59,949 bases of DNA from Deltaproteobacteria bacterium. GTDB lineage: Bacteria > Desulfobacterota > Binatia > UBA12015. The notes below the pieces were generated by a model that was given only the letters and a program-made list of their open reading frames with translations, did not search any database and was not told where the DNA came from. This document shows positions 23,964 through 32,440 of this stretch, piece by piece (within the stretch, counting starts at the first letter, position 1; every line of letters starts with the position of its first letter). Location of the stretch: assembly GCA_016874795.1 (NCBI GenBank), contig VGTG01000012.1, positions 1 through 59,949 on the forward strand. The letters are read 5' to 3'. The position numbers and the translations under genes are program-made.

Positions 23964-25018
23964 TGCGAGACGTCGCCGTCGTCGCGTTCACGCAAGCGCC
24001 CTCGGTTCGTCGCGACCTCGATCGGAACGAGGTCGAGATCCTGATCCCCGTCATCCACGAGCTGAAGCAGAAGACCGGCCTCAAGAACGAGGACGTCGAC
24101 TTCGTCTGCTCGGGCTCGAGCGACTACCTCGCGGGGCAGGCGTTCGCGTTCGTGTCCGGCCTCGATGCGGTCGGCGCCTGGCCGCCCGTCTGTGAGAGCC
24201 ACGTCGAGATGGACGGTGCCTGGGCTCTGTACGAGGCCTGGGTCAAGATCCAAATGGGCTATGCGCAGGTGGCGCTCGTGTACGGCTTCGGGAAGCCCTC
24301 GATGGGCGACCTGCCGATCACGATGGCGCTGCAGCTCGACCCCTACGTGCTGACGCCGCTCTGGCCGGACGCGATCAGCTTGGCGGCGCTGCAGGCGCGG
24401 ATCTGCCTCGAGAAGGGCGTCTGCACCGAGCGCGACATGGCCGAGCGCGCCGTGCGCGATCGGAAGAACGCGAAGGACAATCCCTTCGCGCAGGTGAAGG
24501 GCGACTTCACCGTCGACGGGATCCTGAAGGACCCGTTCGTCGTCTCGCCGCTTCGCAAGCACGACTGCGCGCCGATCTCGGACGGCGCCTCCGCGGTGAT
24601 CCTCGCCGCCGGCGACCGCGCGAAGGAGCTCTGCAAGCGTCCCGCCTGGATCCGCGGCTTCGAGCACATCTGCGAGCCGCTCGACCTCGGCGTGCGCGAC
24701 CTGACGCGCTCGCGCTCGACGGAGATCGCGGCGGACCGCGCCGGTGTCGGCAAGAAGAAAATCGATGTTGCCGAGCTCTCCGCGCCGTTCACGCACCAGG
24801 AGATCCTGATCGAGCGCGCTCTCGGCCTCGACGACGGCACGCGCATCAACCCGTCGGGCGGCGCGCTCGCTGCGAATCCTCTGATGGCGGTCGGCCTCTC
24901 GCGCATCGGCGAAGCGGCGAGCCGCATTTGGGACGGCAGCGCAAACCGTGCCGTCGCGCACGCGACCTCCGGGCCGTGCCTGCAGCAGAACCTCGTGTGC
25001 GTCCTGGAGGGAGACTGA
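23963..25018 (+). CDS. Thiolase-like protein (SCP2/lipid-transfer-protein type), first of two
   Basis: A 351-residue thiolase-fold protein lacking the usual nucleophile Cys context. Features are the start RDVAVVAFTQAP, SGSSDYLAGQAF, HVEMDGAWALYEAW, DGASAVILAA and the C-terminal NPSGGALAANPLMAVGLSRIGEAA, which carry the structural Gly-rich loop. In bacteria that degrade steroids such proteins act as retro-aldolases on CoA thioesters together with a DUF35 partner, which is encoded immediately upstream with a TGATG overlap. Substrate and direction are inferred; a lipid-transfer or condensing role is also possible. Confidence 0.82.
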   Translation: MRDVAVVAFTQAPSVRRDLDRNEVEILIPVIHELKQKTGLKNEDVDFVCSGSSDYLAGQAFAFVSGLDAVGAWPPVCESHVEMDGAWALYEAWVKIQMGYAQVALVYGFGKPSMGDLPITMALQLDPYVLTPLWPDAISLAALQARICLEKGVCTERDMAERAVRDRKNAKDNPFAQVKGDFTVDGILKDPFVVSPLRKHDCAPISDGASAVILAAGDRAKELCKRPAWIRGFEHICEPLDLGVRDLTRSRSTEIAADRAGVGKKKIDVAELSAPFTHQEILIERALGLDDGTRINPSGGALAANPLMAVGLSRIGEAASRIWDGSANRAVAHATSGPCLQQNLVCVLEGD

Positions 25019-25020
25019 TC

Positions 25021-26178
25021 ATGGCCGAGCTCACCGCCGTCATCGGCATCGGACAGACCAAGCACGCGGCGAAGCGGATCGACGTCTCCATGGCGGGCCT
25101 GATCCGCGAAGCCGCCGAGCGCGCGCTCGCGGACGCGGAGTGCACATGGGCCGACATCGACGCCGTCGTGATCGGGAAGGCGCCCGACATGTTCGAGGGC
25201 GTCATGATGCCCGAGCTCTTCCTGAACGACGCGGTCGGCGGAGCCTACAAGCCGATGCTGCGCGTGCACACCGCCGGAAGTGTCGGCGGCTCGACGGGCA
25301 TCGTCGCCGCGAGCCTCGTGCAGGCTGGGATCCACGACCGCGTCCTCTGCGTCGCGTTCGAGAAGCAGTCGGAGTCGAACGCGACCTGGGCGCTCTCGAT
25401 CTCGATGCCCTTCTCGGTCGCGACGGTCGTCGGCGCGGGCGGCTACTTCGCCCCGCTGATCCGCGGCTACATCCGCCGCTCGGGTTGCCCGGAGGAGATC
25501 GGCATCCAGGTTGCCGTCAAGGACCGCCTGAACGCGCTGAAGAACCCGTACGCGCACCTCCAGCTCGCGGACATCACGCCGCAGATGGTGCGCGACTCGC
25601 CGATGCTGTGGGATCCGATCCGCTACCTCGAGACGTGCCCGTCCTCCGACGGCGCCTGCGCGATGGTGATGGCGAAGGAGTCGATCGCGAAGCGCGCCTC
25701 GAAACCGGTCGCCTGGATCCACGCGACGGAGATGCGGAGCGAGCCGACGATGTTCTCCGGCCGCGACCAGGTGATGCCGCGCGCGACGCTCGACAACGCG
25801 AAGTCGCTCTACGAGAAGGCCGGCATCACGAACCCGCGCAAGGAGATCGACTGCGCGGAGATCTACGTCCCGTTCTCCTGGTACGAGCCGATGTGGATGG
25901 AGGGGATGCTGATCTCCGACACGAACCAGGGCTGGAAGATGACCGAGTCGGGCGCAACGGCGCTCGACGGCGACTTCCCCGTCAACATGTCGGGCGGCGT
26001 GCTGTCGTCGAATCCGATCGGCGCTTCGGGTCTGCTGCGATTCGCCGAGGCGGCGCTGCAGGTGCGCGGCATGGCCGGGGAGCACCAGGTCGACGGCGCG
26101 AAGAAGGCGCTCGGGCATGCCTACGGCGGCGGCTCGCAGTACTTCTCGACCTGGATCGTCGGGAGCGAGAAGCCGTAG
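25021..26178 (+). CDS. Thiolase-like protein (SCP2/lipid-transfer-protein type), second of two
   Basis: A 385-residue thiolase-fold protein. Its start (TAVIGIGQTKHAAKRIDVSM), AAERALADAECTWADIDAVV, VHTAGSVGGSTGIVAA, SSDGACAMVMA and the C-terminal NMSGGVLSSNPIGASGLLRFAEAA, then HAYGGGSQYFSTWIVG, place it in the same branch as the previous protein. The two thiolase-like proteins follow each other with 2 nt between them, as in Ltp3/Ltp4-type or heteromeric arrangements. It probably works on the same CoA ester, together with one of the two DUF35 proteins. Confidence 0.83.
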   Translation: MAELTAVIGIGQTKHAAKRIDVSMAGLIREAAERALADAECTWADIDAVVIGKAPDMFEGVMMPELFLNDAVGGAYKPMLRVHTAGSVGGSTGIVAASLVQAGIHDRVLCVAFEKQSESNATWALSISMPFSVATVVGAGGYFAPLIRGYIRRSGCPEEIGIQVAVKDRLNALKNPYAHLQLADITPQMVRDSPMLWDPIRYLETCPSSDGACAMVMAKESIAKRASKPVAWIHATEMRSEPTMFSGRDQVMPRATLDNAKSLYEKAGITNPRKEIDCAEIYVPFSWYEPMWMEGMLISDTNQGWKMTESGATALDGDFPVNMSGGVLSSNPIGASGLLRFAEAALQVRGMAGEHQVDGAKKALGHAYGGGSQYFSTWIVGSEKP

Positions 26179-26322
26179 TCACTCCCGGAGGAACGTGGTT
26201 GCGGCGAGGTCGACCATGGCGTCGTCAGGCGTTCCGCTCCGGCGGAAGATCGCGTAACCGCGACACGGCGTTTCCTTTCGTCGCCGGATGCCGATGGAGC
26301 AGGGGCAAAGGGGGAGATTCCC

Positions 26323-26730
26323 ATGAAGAAGACTGCAATCATCGCCGCACTCTCGATCGCCGCAGCGCTGCTGCTCGGCACGCCTGCGCAGTCGCAGGAC
26401 ATGGAGCAGATGGCCAAGATCCCGCCGCCCGTGCGCGCGAAGGCGCAGACGGCGTTCCTCGAGAAGAAGCTTCAGCTCAACCCCGAGCAGAAGTCGAAGG
26501 TCGAGGCGATCAATCTGAAGTACGCCGAGAAGATGCAGCCGGTCCTCGACGGCTCCGCGGGCGGCATGTTCGCGCGCATGCGCGAAGGGAAGAAGCTCGA
26601 GGGCGAGAAGGACGCCGAGCTCCGGGGCGTGCTCAATCCGCAGCAGTTCCAGACCTACGAGGCCTCGAAGGACGAGATGAAGCAGAAGGTGCTACAGGAG
26701 CTGAAGGAGAAGCGCGCCGCGGGGCAGTAG
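26323..26730 (+). CDS. Small periplasmic helical protein (Spy/LTXXQ-like)
   Basis: A 135-residue protein with a textbook signal peptide (KKTAIIAALSIAAALLLG, cleaved near AQSQ). The mature part is charged and helical (FLEKKLQLNPEQKSKVEAIN, YAEKMQPVLDG, LKEKRAAGQ). The L-x-P-E-Q-x-x-K motif recalls the LTxxQ motif of Spy/CpxP-type periplasmic chaperones, and its size agrees, but the match is loose. A GGGGAG site precedes the ATG. It may buffer envelope stress; that is an inference from type only. Confidence 0.6.
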   Translation: MKKTAIIAALSIAAALLLGTPAQSQDMEQMAKIPPPVRAKAQTAFLEKKLQLNPEQKSKVEAINLKYAEKMQPVLDGSAGGMFARMREGKKLEGEKDAELRGVLNPQQFQTYEASKDEMKQKVLQELKEKRAAGQ

Positions 26731-26755
26731 GAACGGCTCCGGCGCGGCGAGTCCG

Positions 26756-27082
26756 ATGTCGGTCTACATCGTCGCGAGCATCGCCGTCGAAGACTGGGAG
26801 GAATACGCGAAGTACCAGGCCGGATTCCTCGACGTCTTCGCGCGCTACAACGGCGAGCTTCTCGCCGTCTCGGACGAGCCGCGCGTCATCGAGGGCGAGT
26901 GGCCGTTCACGCGTGCCGTCGTCCTCCGCTTCCCGAGCGAGGAGGATGCGCGACTCTGGTACGAATCGCCCGAGTACCAGGCGATCGCGCAGCATCGCTG
27001 GCGCGCGTCGAAGGGAACGGTGATCGGCTTCGAGGCGCTGCCCGAGCCGATCGTCGGCAGCGGACAGAAGCGAGGCACGTGA
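26756..27082 (+). CDS. DUF1330-family small protein
   Basis: A 108-residue protein of the dimeric alpha/beta-barrel DUF1330 family. It shows the family start YIVASIAVEDWEEYAKYQAG, a central RVIEGEWPFTRAVVLRFPS, and WYESPEYQAIAQHR near the end. Function is not established for the family. Its TGA overlaps the ATG of the following cupin gene, so the two are co-transcribed. Confidence 0.85.
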   Translation: MSVYIVASIAVEDWEEYAKYQAGFLDVFARYNGELLAVSDEPRVIEGEWPFTRAVVLRFPSEEDARLWYESPEYQAIAQHRWRASKGTVIGFEALPEPIVGSGQKRGT

Positions 27083-27558
27083 TGAAGCGAATCGCTCTCC
27101 TGCTGGTGGCCGCTCTGGTCGTCGTCGGAGCGTCTCGTGCGATCGGCAAGGAGGCCGGCCAGCCCTGGCTCCTGGAGGAGCCCGATGCGATCGAGTGGCG
27201 CGCCTCCGACTCTCTTCCGCCGGGCGCGATGGTGGCTCTTCTCGAGGGCGATCCGAACGCCGAGGGCTTCTTCACGATGCGCATCAAGATGCCCGACGGC
27301 TACCGCGTCCCCGCGCACTGGCACTCGAAGCAGGAGCGGGTGACCGTGCTCTCCGGCGTCCTGAACCTCGGCATGGGAGACTCGTTCGACGCGAGCGCGA
27401 CCAAGGCGCTCTCCGCCGGAGCCTACAGCTCGATGCCTCCGGGGATGAAGCACTTCGCCTGGATGAAGGGCGAGACGATCCTGCAGCTCAGCACGATGGG
27501 TCCGTGGACGCTCACGTACGTGAATCCGGCCGACGACCCGCGCGCGAGGAAGACCTGA
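27082..27558 (+). CDS. Exported cupin-domain protein
   Basis: A 158-residue protein with a signal peptide (MKRIALLLVAALVVVGASRA) and one cupin domain. The metal-binding motif PDGYRVPAHWHSKQERVTVLSG gives H-x-H and Glu, and PPGMKHFAW gives the second-motif His. It resembles the DUF4437/ChrR-like cupins. A metal-dependent enzyme or ligand-binding protein in the periplasm is likely. It shares a 4-base overlap with the DUF1330 gene and converges on the next gene. Confidence 0.8.
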   Translation: MKRIALLLVAALVVVGASRAIGKEAGQPWLLEEPDAIEWRASDSLPPGAMVALLEGDPNAEGFFTMRIKMPDGYRVPAHWHSKQERVTVLSGVLNLGMGDSFDASATKALSAGAYSSMPPGMKHFAWMKGETILQLSTMGPWTLTYVNPADDPRARKT

Positions 27559-27567
27559 TCGACGACG

Positions 27568-28680
27568 TCAGCCGCGCTCGTTCGTGACGATGCAGTCGAG
27601 CTGCTCGTCGACGAACGTCCGCATCTCCTCGCGCGAGGGTGACGGACCGGCCTCGAGCTTCGCGGCGTACGCGAAGAACGGCTCGAAGGCGGGCTTGCCC
27701 TCGCACGTCGTCGAGATGCGGAGCGTCTTCGAATCCGACAGCCGCTTCGCCCATGCTTCGCGGACGACGACCCAGAACGGCCCGGTCGAGCCCCAGTAGG
27801 CGTCGGCCACCGAGAAGTCGAAGCCGGACAAGCGCTCGTAGCGATTGACGCCGACCTCTCGCGCCTTCGCACCCGGTCCTTCGAGCACCACCTTGACGTT
27901 GTCCTCCTCGTGCACCCAGCCGGCGGGGAGGATCGTGTGGCGATTGACGGCTTCGAGAAGATCGTAGTCGTCGCGCACGGTGTGCTCGCGGCGCGGCAGC
28001 GGCCTTCCGGTACGTCCGCCCGTCCACGCGGAGAACGACGGCCGATGCTCCCAGCGCCCGACCGAAGCGTAGCGGGGCGAGTCGTCCACCTGGTAGACGG
28101 ACTGGCTCCAGGCGCCGCGCCGCTCGCTCGCGGAGAGGTCGCGACGCTTCCACTGCTCCTTGCCGGCGTGCTCGTGGATGCTCTTCGGCTCCCATTGCCA
28201 GTCCTGTCGCCAGTGCTTCTGGACGAACGGTCCCTGGACCTTTCCGTCGTCGTCCACGAAGAGCATCAGGAGGACGTGCTGCAGCGAGATGAAGTCGCCG
28301 CGATCCTCCGCGACGTACACCCGCTCCGTTCCCCAGGACCGATAGGGCTTCGCCGGCTGGTACGGCGGCGCGAACACGACCGTCTCGAGGAAGTCGAACG
28401 AGGCGCGGTAGTCGCCAGCCATCGCGAGGATCGCGGCGCGATCCCGGTCGAAAGCGGAGAGACCGGGTTGCCGGAGCTTCTGCCAGTCCTCGGTGGGACC
28501 GTTCGCGAGCGTGACCGGCGCACCGCGCGTCGTGCCGCCTCGCGGCGCGAGATCCTTGGTGTCGACGAACGGCCAGGAGAAGACGTAGCGAGGAGCGGTC
28601 GGCTCAGGCTCGTTCGCCTGTCGCGCCGAGCACCCGAGAGCTCCCAAGGCGAATGCGACGATCCAGAAGCGCCGACTCAT
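27568..28680 (-). CDS. Lipoprotein of DUF6607 type
   Basis: A 370-residue protein. A lipobox (FALGALGCSA) marks it as a lipoprotein. The body has YRASFDFLETVVFAPP, PYRSWGTERVYVAEDRGDFI, LQHVLLMLFVDDDGKVQGPF and KHWRQDWQWEP, segments that fit the uncharacterised DUF6607 family as I remember it; the exact number is not verifiable here. A late Cys-containing helix (DEQLDCIVTNERG) ends it. No catalytic motif is visible. Function unknown. Confidence 0.7.
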   Translation of the reverse strand: MSRRFWIVAFALGALGCSARQANEPEPTAPRYVFSWPFVDTKDLAPRGGTTRGAPVTLANGPTEDWQKLRQPGLSAFDRDRAAILAMAGDYRASFDFLETVVFAPPYQPAKPYRSWGTERVYVAEDRGDFISLQHVLLMLFVDDDGKVQGPFVQKHWRQDWQWEPKSIHEHAGKEQWKRRDLSASERRGAWSQSVYQVDDSPRYASVGRWEHRPSFSAWTGGRTGRPLPRREHTVRDDYDLLEAVNRHTILPAGWVHEEDNVKVVLEGPGAKAREVGVNRYERLSGFDFSVADAYWGSTGPFWVVVREAWAKRLSDSKTLRISTTCEGKPAFEPFFAYAAKLEAGPSPSREEMRTFVDEQLDCIVTNERG

Positions 28681-28732
28681 CCACGGAGGCTAACACGGCG
28701 AGCGCGTAGCCTCCGCACGCAAGTCTGTCGCT

Positions 28733-29414
28733 TCAAGCGGGGGGCGGAGAGCTGCAGTGTTCTCCCGGAGGGGTCGGCGGCGTCTCGCTCGTGCGCTCGA
28801 GCGAGTACTTGCAAGTCGAGCTGACGTTGCCTCCGAGCCCCGAAGCCGAGATGAAGACGCCCGTTCCCGTCAGCTTTCCCGTGACGCCCTTCGCGTTCGC
28901 CGCGCAGACCTTGACGGTCGAGAAGTCCACCGCGAACGCCGCGGCGGTGAGGAAATCTCCGCCCGCGACCAGGCCGGCGCGCGCCTTGTCCGGCCTCGCC
29001 GGGTCGACGACGACGGCGCCGCACATCGGCTCGATGCCGAGAGGAAACGCGAAGTCGGGATCGTCCGCACTGAGGGACGCCAAGAGCGCGTCGCCCGATG
29101 GATTGATCTCGAGCGTCGCCTCCTTGTCGGTGTAGTTGAAGCTGCCGAACAGGAAGGGCGAGTCGCTGATGCCCTTGCAGCTCACCTTCCCGGTCCACGT
29201 ACCGATCAGGACCGGCACCGGAGGTGCTCGCCGGCCTGCACGAGGCTTGCCGAGCCGATGAGAGCCGCGACGAGAGCCGCGCCGAGAACGAGCGCCGAGA
29301 ACGAGCGCCGAGAACGAGCGCCGAGAACGAGCGCCGAGAACGAGCGCCGAGAACGAGCGCCGAGAACGAGCGCCGAGAACGAGCGCCGAGAACGAGCGCC
29401 GAGAACGAGCGCAT
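28733..29414 (-). pseudogene. Exported protein gene disrupted by a 13-bp repeat expansion
   Basis: The ATG at 29414 has a well-placed GGAGGA site. It should lead into MRSFSALVLG and a hydrophobic signal segment ALVAALIGSASLVQAG, but ten 13-bp units lie between them. With ten copies the start reads another frame (to 28677). The mature domain sits in a third frame: VLIGTWTGKVSCKG, FNYTDKEATLEINPSG, CGAVVVDPA, CKYSLERTSE, ending SSPPPA. A second one-base displacement near 29210-29235 separates signal and mature frames. The mature domain looks like a small exported beta-protein of unknown function. It may be a dead gene, a phase-variable gene, or partly an assembly error. Confidence 0.65.
29284..29412. 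repeat. 13-bp tandem repeat, ten copies, in a signal-peptide region
   Basis: The plus-strand unit is GAGAACGAGCGCC, repeated ten times without interruption; only the last base of the tenth copy differs, where the start codon begins. Thirteen is not a multiple of three, so gain or loss of one unit changes the reading frame of the gene behind it. The near-perfect identity of the units suggests recent expansion. Confidence 0.95.
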
Positions 29415-29505
29415 GGGATCCTCCGTTGCCGTGACTCGACGGAGATCAATCCAGGCGCCGGAAGACGAATCAACGGAAATTTCGGCCCGCATCGTGAGAC
29501 GCCGC

Positions 29506-30039
29506 TCAGACCGACAGCCAGCAATCGACCTTCCTCTGCAGCGCGCCGTCGCCGTAGAAGCGCTCGCTCCGGCCGAGCTGTGCCCAGCCGATCTCGAGGT
29601 CCGGCTCGAGGATCAGGATCGCCGGCTCGATCTGGTCCTCGCCGAGACGGAGCCCGAGCCGGCCGGCGATCGCGAGATCGCGATCCTCGACGAAGGGATC
29701 GGGGGAGCCGGTCTCGTCGCGGAGCTTCCTCAGCTCCTCGCGCGGGCCGGGGCCGAGCACGACGAAGCTCACGCCGCAGCGCTCGAGCTCCGTGCGCTTC
29801 TCCTGGATCCGCTCGAGCTGCCGGCGGCAGACGGGACACCACGTCGCCTTCACCGTCACGACCACGAGCGTCTTCGTCTTCGCGATCGCGGCGAGATCGA
29901 TCGCCTCGCCGTCGATCGTCTCGACGTGCTCCGGGAAGCGCGCGCGGTCCGCGGCGGAGATCGCCGGTGGTGCGCCGGCAAGCGTGCAAGCCGCGGTCGA
30001 GAGCACGAGGGCGAGAAAGCTCTTCGCTGCAACGCGCAT
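29506..30039 (-). CDS. Exported thioredoxin-like redoxin
   Basis: A 177-residue protein with a signal sequence (FLALVLSTAACTLAGA) and a thioredoxin/peroxiredoxin-like fold. The active-site motif is W-C-P-V-C in VTVKATWCPVCRRQLERIQ, followed by SFVVLGPGP and a peroxiredoxin-like helix. It could reduce disulfides or peroxides in the periplasm; the internal Cys after TAA could be a lipobox. It starts 2 nt after the SDR stop, so it ends the three-gene operon with the SDR and the metallo-beta-lactamase-fold protein. A GTG two codons upstream is an alternative start. Confidence 0.8.
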   Translation of the reverse strand: MRVAAKSFLALVLSTAACTLAGAPPAISAADRARFPEHVETIDGEAIDLAAIAKTKTLVVVTVKATWCPVCRRQLERIQEKRTELERCGVSFVVLGPGPREELRKLRDETGSPDPFVEDRDLAIAGRLGLRLGEDQIEPAILILEPDLEIGWAQLGRSERFYGDGALQRKVDCWLSV

Positions 30040-30041
30040 CG

Positions 30042-30791
30042 TCACGCGATCGAGTAGCCGCCGTCGATCGGCAGCGTCTGCCCGGTGATGAAGCCGGCCG
30101 CCGGGGACGCGAGGAAGAGGACCGCGGGAGCGACGTCCTCCGGCGTTCCCCAGCGCGACATCGGCATCCGGGCGAAGTCGGCGCGGACGAACTCGGGCAG
30201 CTCCTGGATCCGCGCCGTCATGTTCGAGCGCGTCAAGCCAGGCGCGACGGCGTTCACGCGGATTCGCTCGCGCGCCCACGCGGCGGCGAGGGTCTTCGTC
30301 ATCTGCACGATCCCGGCCTTCGCCGCACCGTAGCCCGGGACGAAGACGATTCCGAAGTACGACGCCATCGAGGCGAGGTTCACGACGCTGGCACCTCCCT
30401 CGAGCGCGCTTCGCGCGAGGAGCGGCTTGCACGCGGCGGCCATGCGATAGGCGCCGAAGAGGTTGATCCGGACGGACTCCTCGAAGACGTCGGGCACGTA
30501 CTCGTCGCGTCCGCCCGGCAGGTTCGCGCCCGCGTTGTTGACGAGCACGTCGAGCGAAGACAGCGAAGCGGCGAGGCTCTCGATCGCACCGCCGTCCGTG
30601 ACGTCGAGCGGGTGGTAGGTGAAGCGCGAGAGGTCGCTCTCGTACTCGGATGCAAAAGCGCGCCGTCCGGTGATCGTCACCGCGGCACCGGCTTCCGCGA
30701 ACGCGGCCGCGATGCCGAGCCCGATCCCGTTCGAGCCGCCTGTCACGAGGACGTGCAGGCCGGAGTAGTCGAAGCGGACGCGCGTGCTCAC
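30042..30791 (-). CDS. Short-chain dehydrogenase/reductase
   Basis: A 249-residue classical SDR. The cofactor motif is TGGSNGIG, followed by NNAG; the catalytic Ser, Tyr and Lys are in LASMASYFG and YGAAKAG, and the C-terminus is FITGQTLPIDGGYSIA. It probably uses NAD(P) to oxidise or reduce an alcohol or 3-oxo group. The GTG start overlaps the stop of the upstream MBL-fold gene (GTGA), so it is coupled. The substrate is not readable. Confidence 0.88.
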   Translation of the reverse strand: MSTRVRFDYSGLHVLVTGGSNGIGLGIAAAFAEAGAAVTITGRRAFASEYESDLSRFTYHPLDVTDGGAIESLAASLSSLDVLVNNAGANLPGGRDEYVPDVFEESVRINLFGAYRMAAACKPLLARSALEGGASVVNLASMASYFGIVFVPGYGAAKAGIVQMTKTLAAAWARERIRVNAVAPGLTRSNMTARIQELPEFVRADFARMPMSRWGTPEDVAPAVLFLASPAAGFITGQTLPIDGGYSIA

Positions 30792-32038
30792 GCGAGCTCC
30801 TCGAGAGCGCTCTTCGCCCACGCGATCCGGTGTCGGAGCCAGCCGACCTCCCAGAAGTTCACGCCGCCGCTCTCCTCGAGGAGCCGCTCGTGCGCCGCCG
30901 CGTACACCTCGAGTGCTGCGCGCGCGGTGGGCTCGAACGCGAGCGCCATCTCGGCGAGGTGCACTGCCGCGACCGCCTCGCCGCGCGCGAGTCGTGCGCG
31001 TGCTCGCCGTGCGACGACCTCCGCGCCGCCCGCGAGCTCGACGACGTCGGGATACACCTCGCGCGCCGGCACGGGATAGAGCTCCGTCGTCGAGCTCTGC
31101 TGGAACCAGCCCGCGTAGCCTTCCCAGATCGCGCGCACGCCCCACGAGACGCGGCCGTAGCCCTGGCCGAGCTCGAGCGCTTCGGGGAGACGGATCTCCC
31201 GCATCAGCGTGTGCAGGTCCTTCCCCTCGTTCATTCCTTTCACGGTCTCGTCGTGCACGAAGCGGACGCCGTCGTGGAGGCGCGTCAGCTCCTCCCGGAT
31301 CCGCGCCGCACCCTCGATCGGACCGAAGTGGCCCGTCAAGAGCAGCTCGGGCTCGAGCGCGCGCACGCGCTCGACCGCGGCGAGGAACGGCGGCACGAAG
31401 CGCAGCCGATCGCCGCGCAGGGTGACGAGGTTCGGGAAGTGGCCGAAGAGGGCGCTGAACACGTTTCCGACGAAGACGATGCGGTGCTCGGGGAGCCAGA
31501 CGCACATCGAGTCGATCGTTTCGCCGCCGGGCGTTGCGAGAAGCTCGAAGCGGACGCCGCCGAGCGTGAAGTCGAACCGGTCCTCGAACGTGATCGTCGG
31601 CTCGGGGCGCGCCTGCACGGCGAGGTTCTTCTCGGCGCGGTCGACGGCGATCGGGAAGAAGGGAGCGCTGTGTCGCACGCGGAAGCGGTGGATCCTCTGG
31701 TCGTCTTCCTGGCAGGCGCGGTTGTTCGCCTGCGCGACGATCTCGGTGCCCGGCTCGCGGAACAGCTCGACGCCACCGACGTGATCGACATGCGACTGCG
31801 TCAGCAGGATGTAGCGGACGGGGCCGCGGTCGACGGCGTCGAAGTTGCGCTTGTGCACCGGCCCTTCGAACCCCATGCCGGTGTTGATCACGACTCGGCC
31901 TTCCGGCGTCACGACGAGGTACGAGTTCGAAAGTCCTTCCGACAGCCAGACGAAGTCGTTGATCCGCGTCGCCTCTGCCTGCGAAGCCGGCTTCAGACCG
32001 AAGCCGCCCGGACGGGAGCGGTAGATGGGCTCGGACAT
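30788..32038 (-). CDS. Metallo-beta-lactamase-fold hydrolase, alkylsulfatase-like
   Basis: A 416-residue protein. The MBL-fold metal motif reads TQSHVDHVGG, where the first His of HxHxDH is Ser. A later His is in LLTGHFGPIEG. The C-terminal helical region (QGYGRVSWGVRAIWEGYAGW, then AEMALAFEPTARAALEV) resembles the dimerisation domain of SdsA1-type alkylsulfatases. Sulfate ester or other ester cleavage outside the usual two-zinc scheme is possible. It heads the operon with the SDR and redoxin. Confidence 0.8.
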   Translation of the reverse strand: MSEPIYRSRPGGFGLKPASQAEATRINDFVWLSEGLSNSYLVVTPEGRVVINTGMGFEGPVHKRNFDAVDRGPVRYILLTQSHVDHVGGVELFREPGTEIVAQANNRACQEDDQRIHRFRVRHSAPFFPIAVDRAEKNLAVQARPEPTITFEDRFDFTLGGVRFELLATPGGETIDSMCVWLPEHRIVFVGNVFSALFGHFPNLVTLRGDRLRFVPPFLAAVERVRALEPELLLTGHFGPIEGAARIREELTRLHDGVRFVHDETVKGMNEGKDLHTLMREIRLPEALELGQGYGRVSWGVRAIWEGYAGWFQQSSTTELYPVPAREVYPDVVELAGGAEVVARRARARLARGEAVAAVHLAEMALAFEPTARAALEVYAAAHERLLEESGGVNFWEVGWLRHRIAWAKSALEELA

Positions 32039-32095
32039 GCGACCGACGATAGCTGGTCCGGGCGTCGGACGGCCAGCTCGGACAGGGCGGCCGTT

Positions 32096-32400
32096 TCAGA
32101 ACGGTAGCGCGAAGCGCGTCCCCGCACGCCGGCAGCGTCGCCGGCCGCGGCTCCCACCCGGGTGCGGCGAGATCGCGCTCCCACTCCGCGTCGCGCGTGG
32201 CGAGGGCGTCGAGAGTCTCCGGCTGCTCGGCCGCGAGGTTCGTCTGCTCGTTCCGGTCCGCTTCGACCTCGAAGAGGTACGAGAACGCGCCGTCGCGCTC
32301 GGCCAGCGCATGAGGAACGGCACGCGGACGCCGCCCTCGAAATAGGGTCCCCCCGCCGCCGATGTTTCCGGCGGAGTTCGTCGATCGCGGGTCGTGCGCT
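32096..32400 (-). pseudogene. 3' remnant of a sulfatase gene
   Basis: One frame gives GGGPYFEGGVRVPFLMRWP, a hallmark of sulfatases near the C-terminal part, preceded by NSAGNI. Immediately after, another frame continues with DGAFSYLFEVEADRNEQTNL, AAEQPETLDALATRDAEWER, which is the typical end of a sulfatase. About a hundred residues that normally lie between these parts are missing and the frame is broken, so this is a decayed fragment. The exact borders are uncertain. Confidence 0.6.
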
Positions 32401-32440
32401 CCGGCTCCGTCGCGTGAGCGCAAGCGTCGTCGTTGAGCGG

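Noticed and set aside
29284..29412. Possible CRISPR array
   Set aside because: The units are contiguous 13-bp copies with no spacers and no cas genes nearby; it is a simple tandem repeat.
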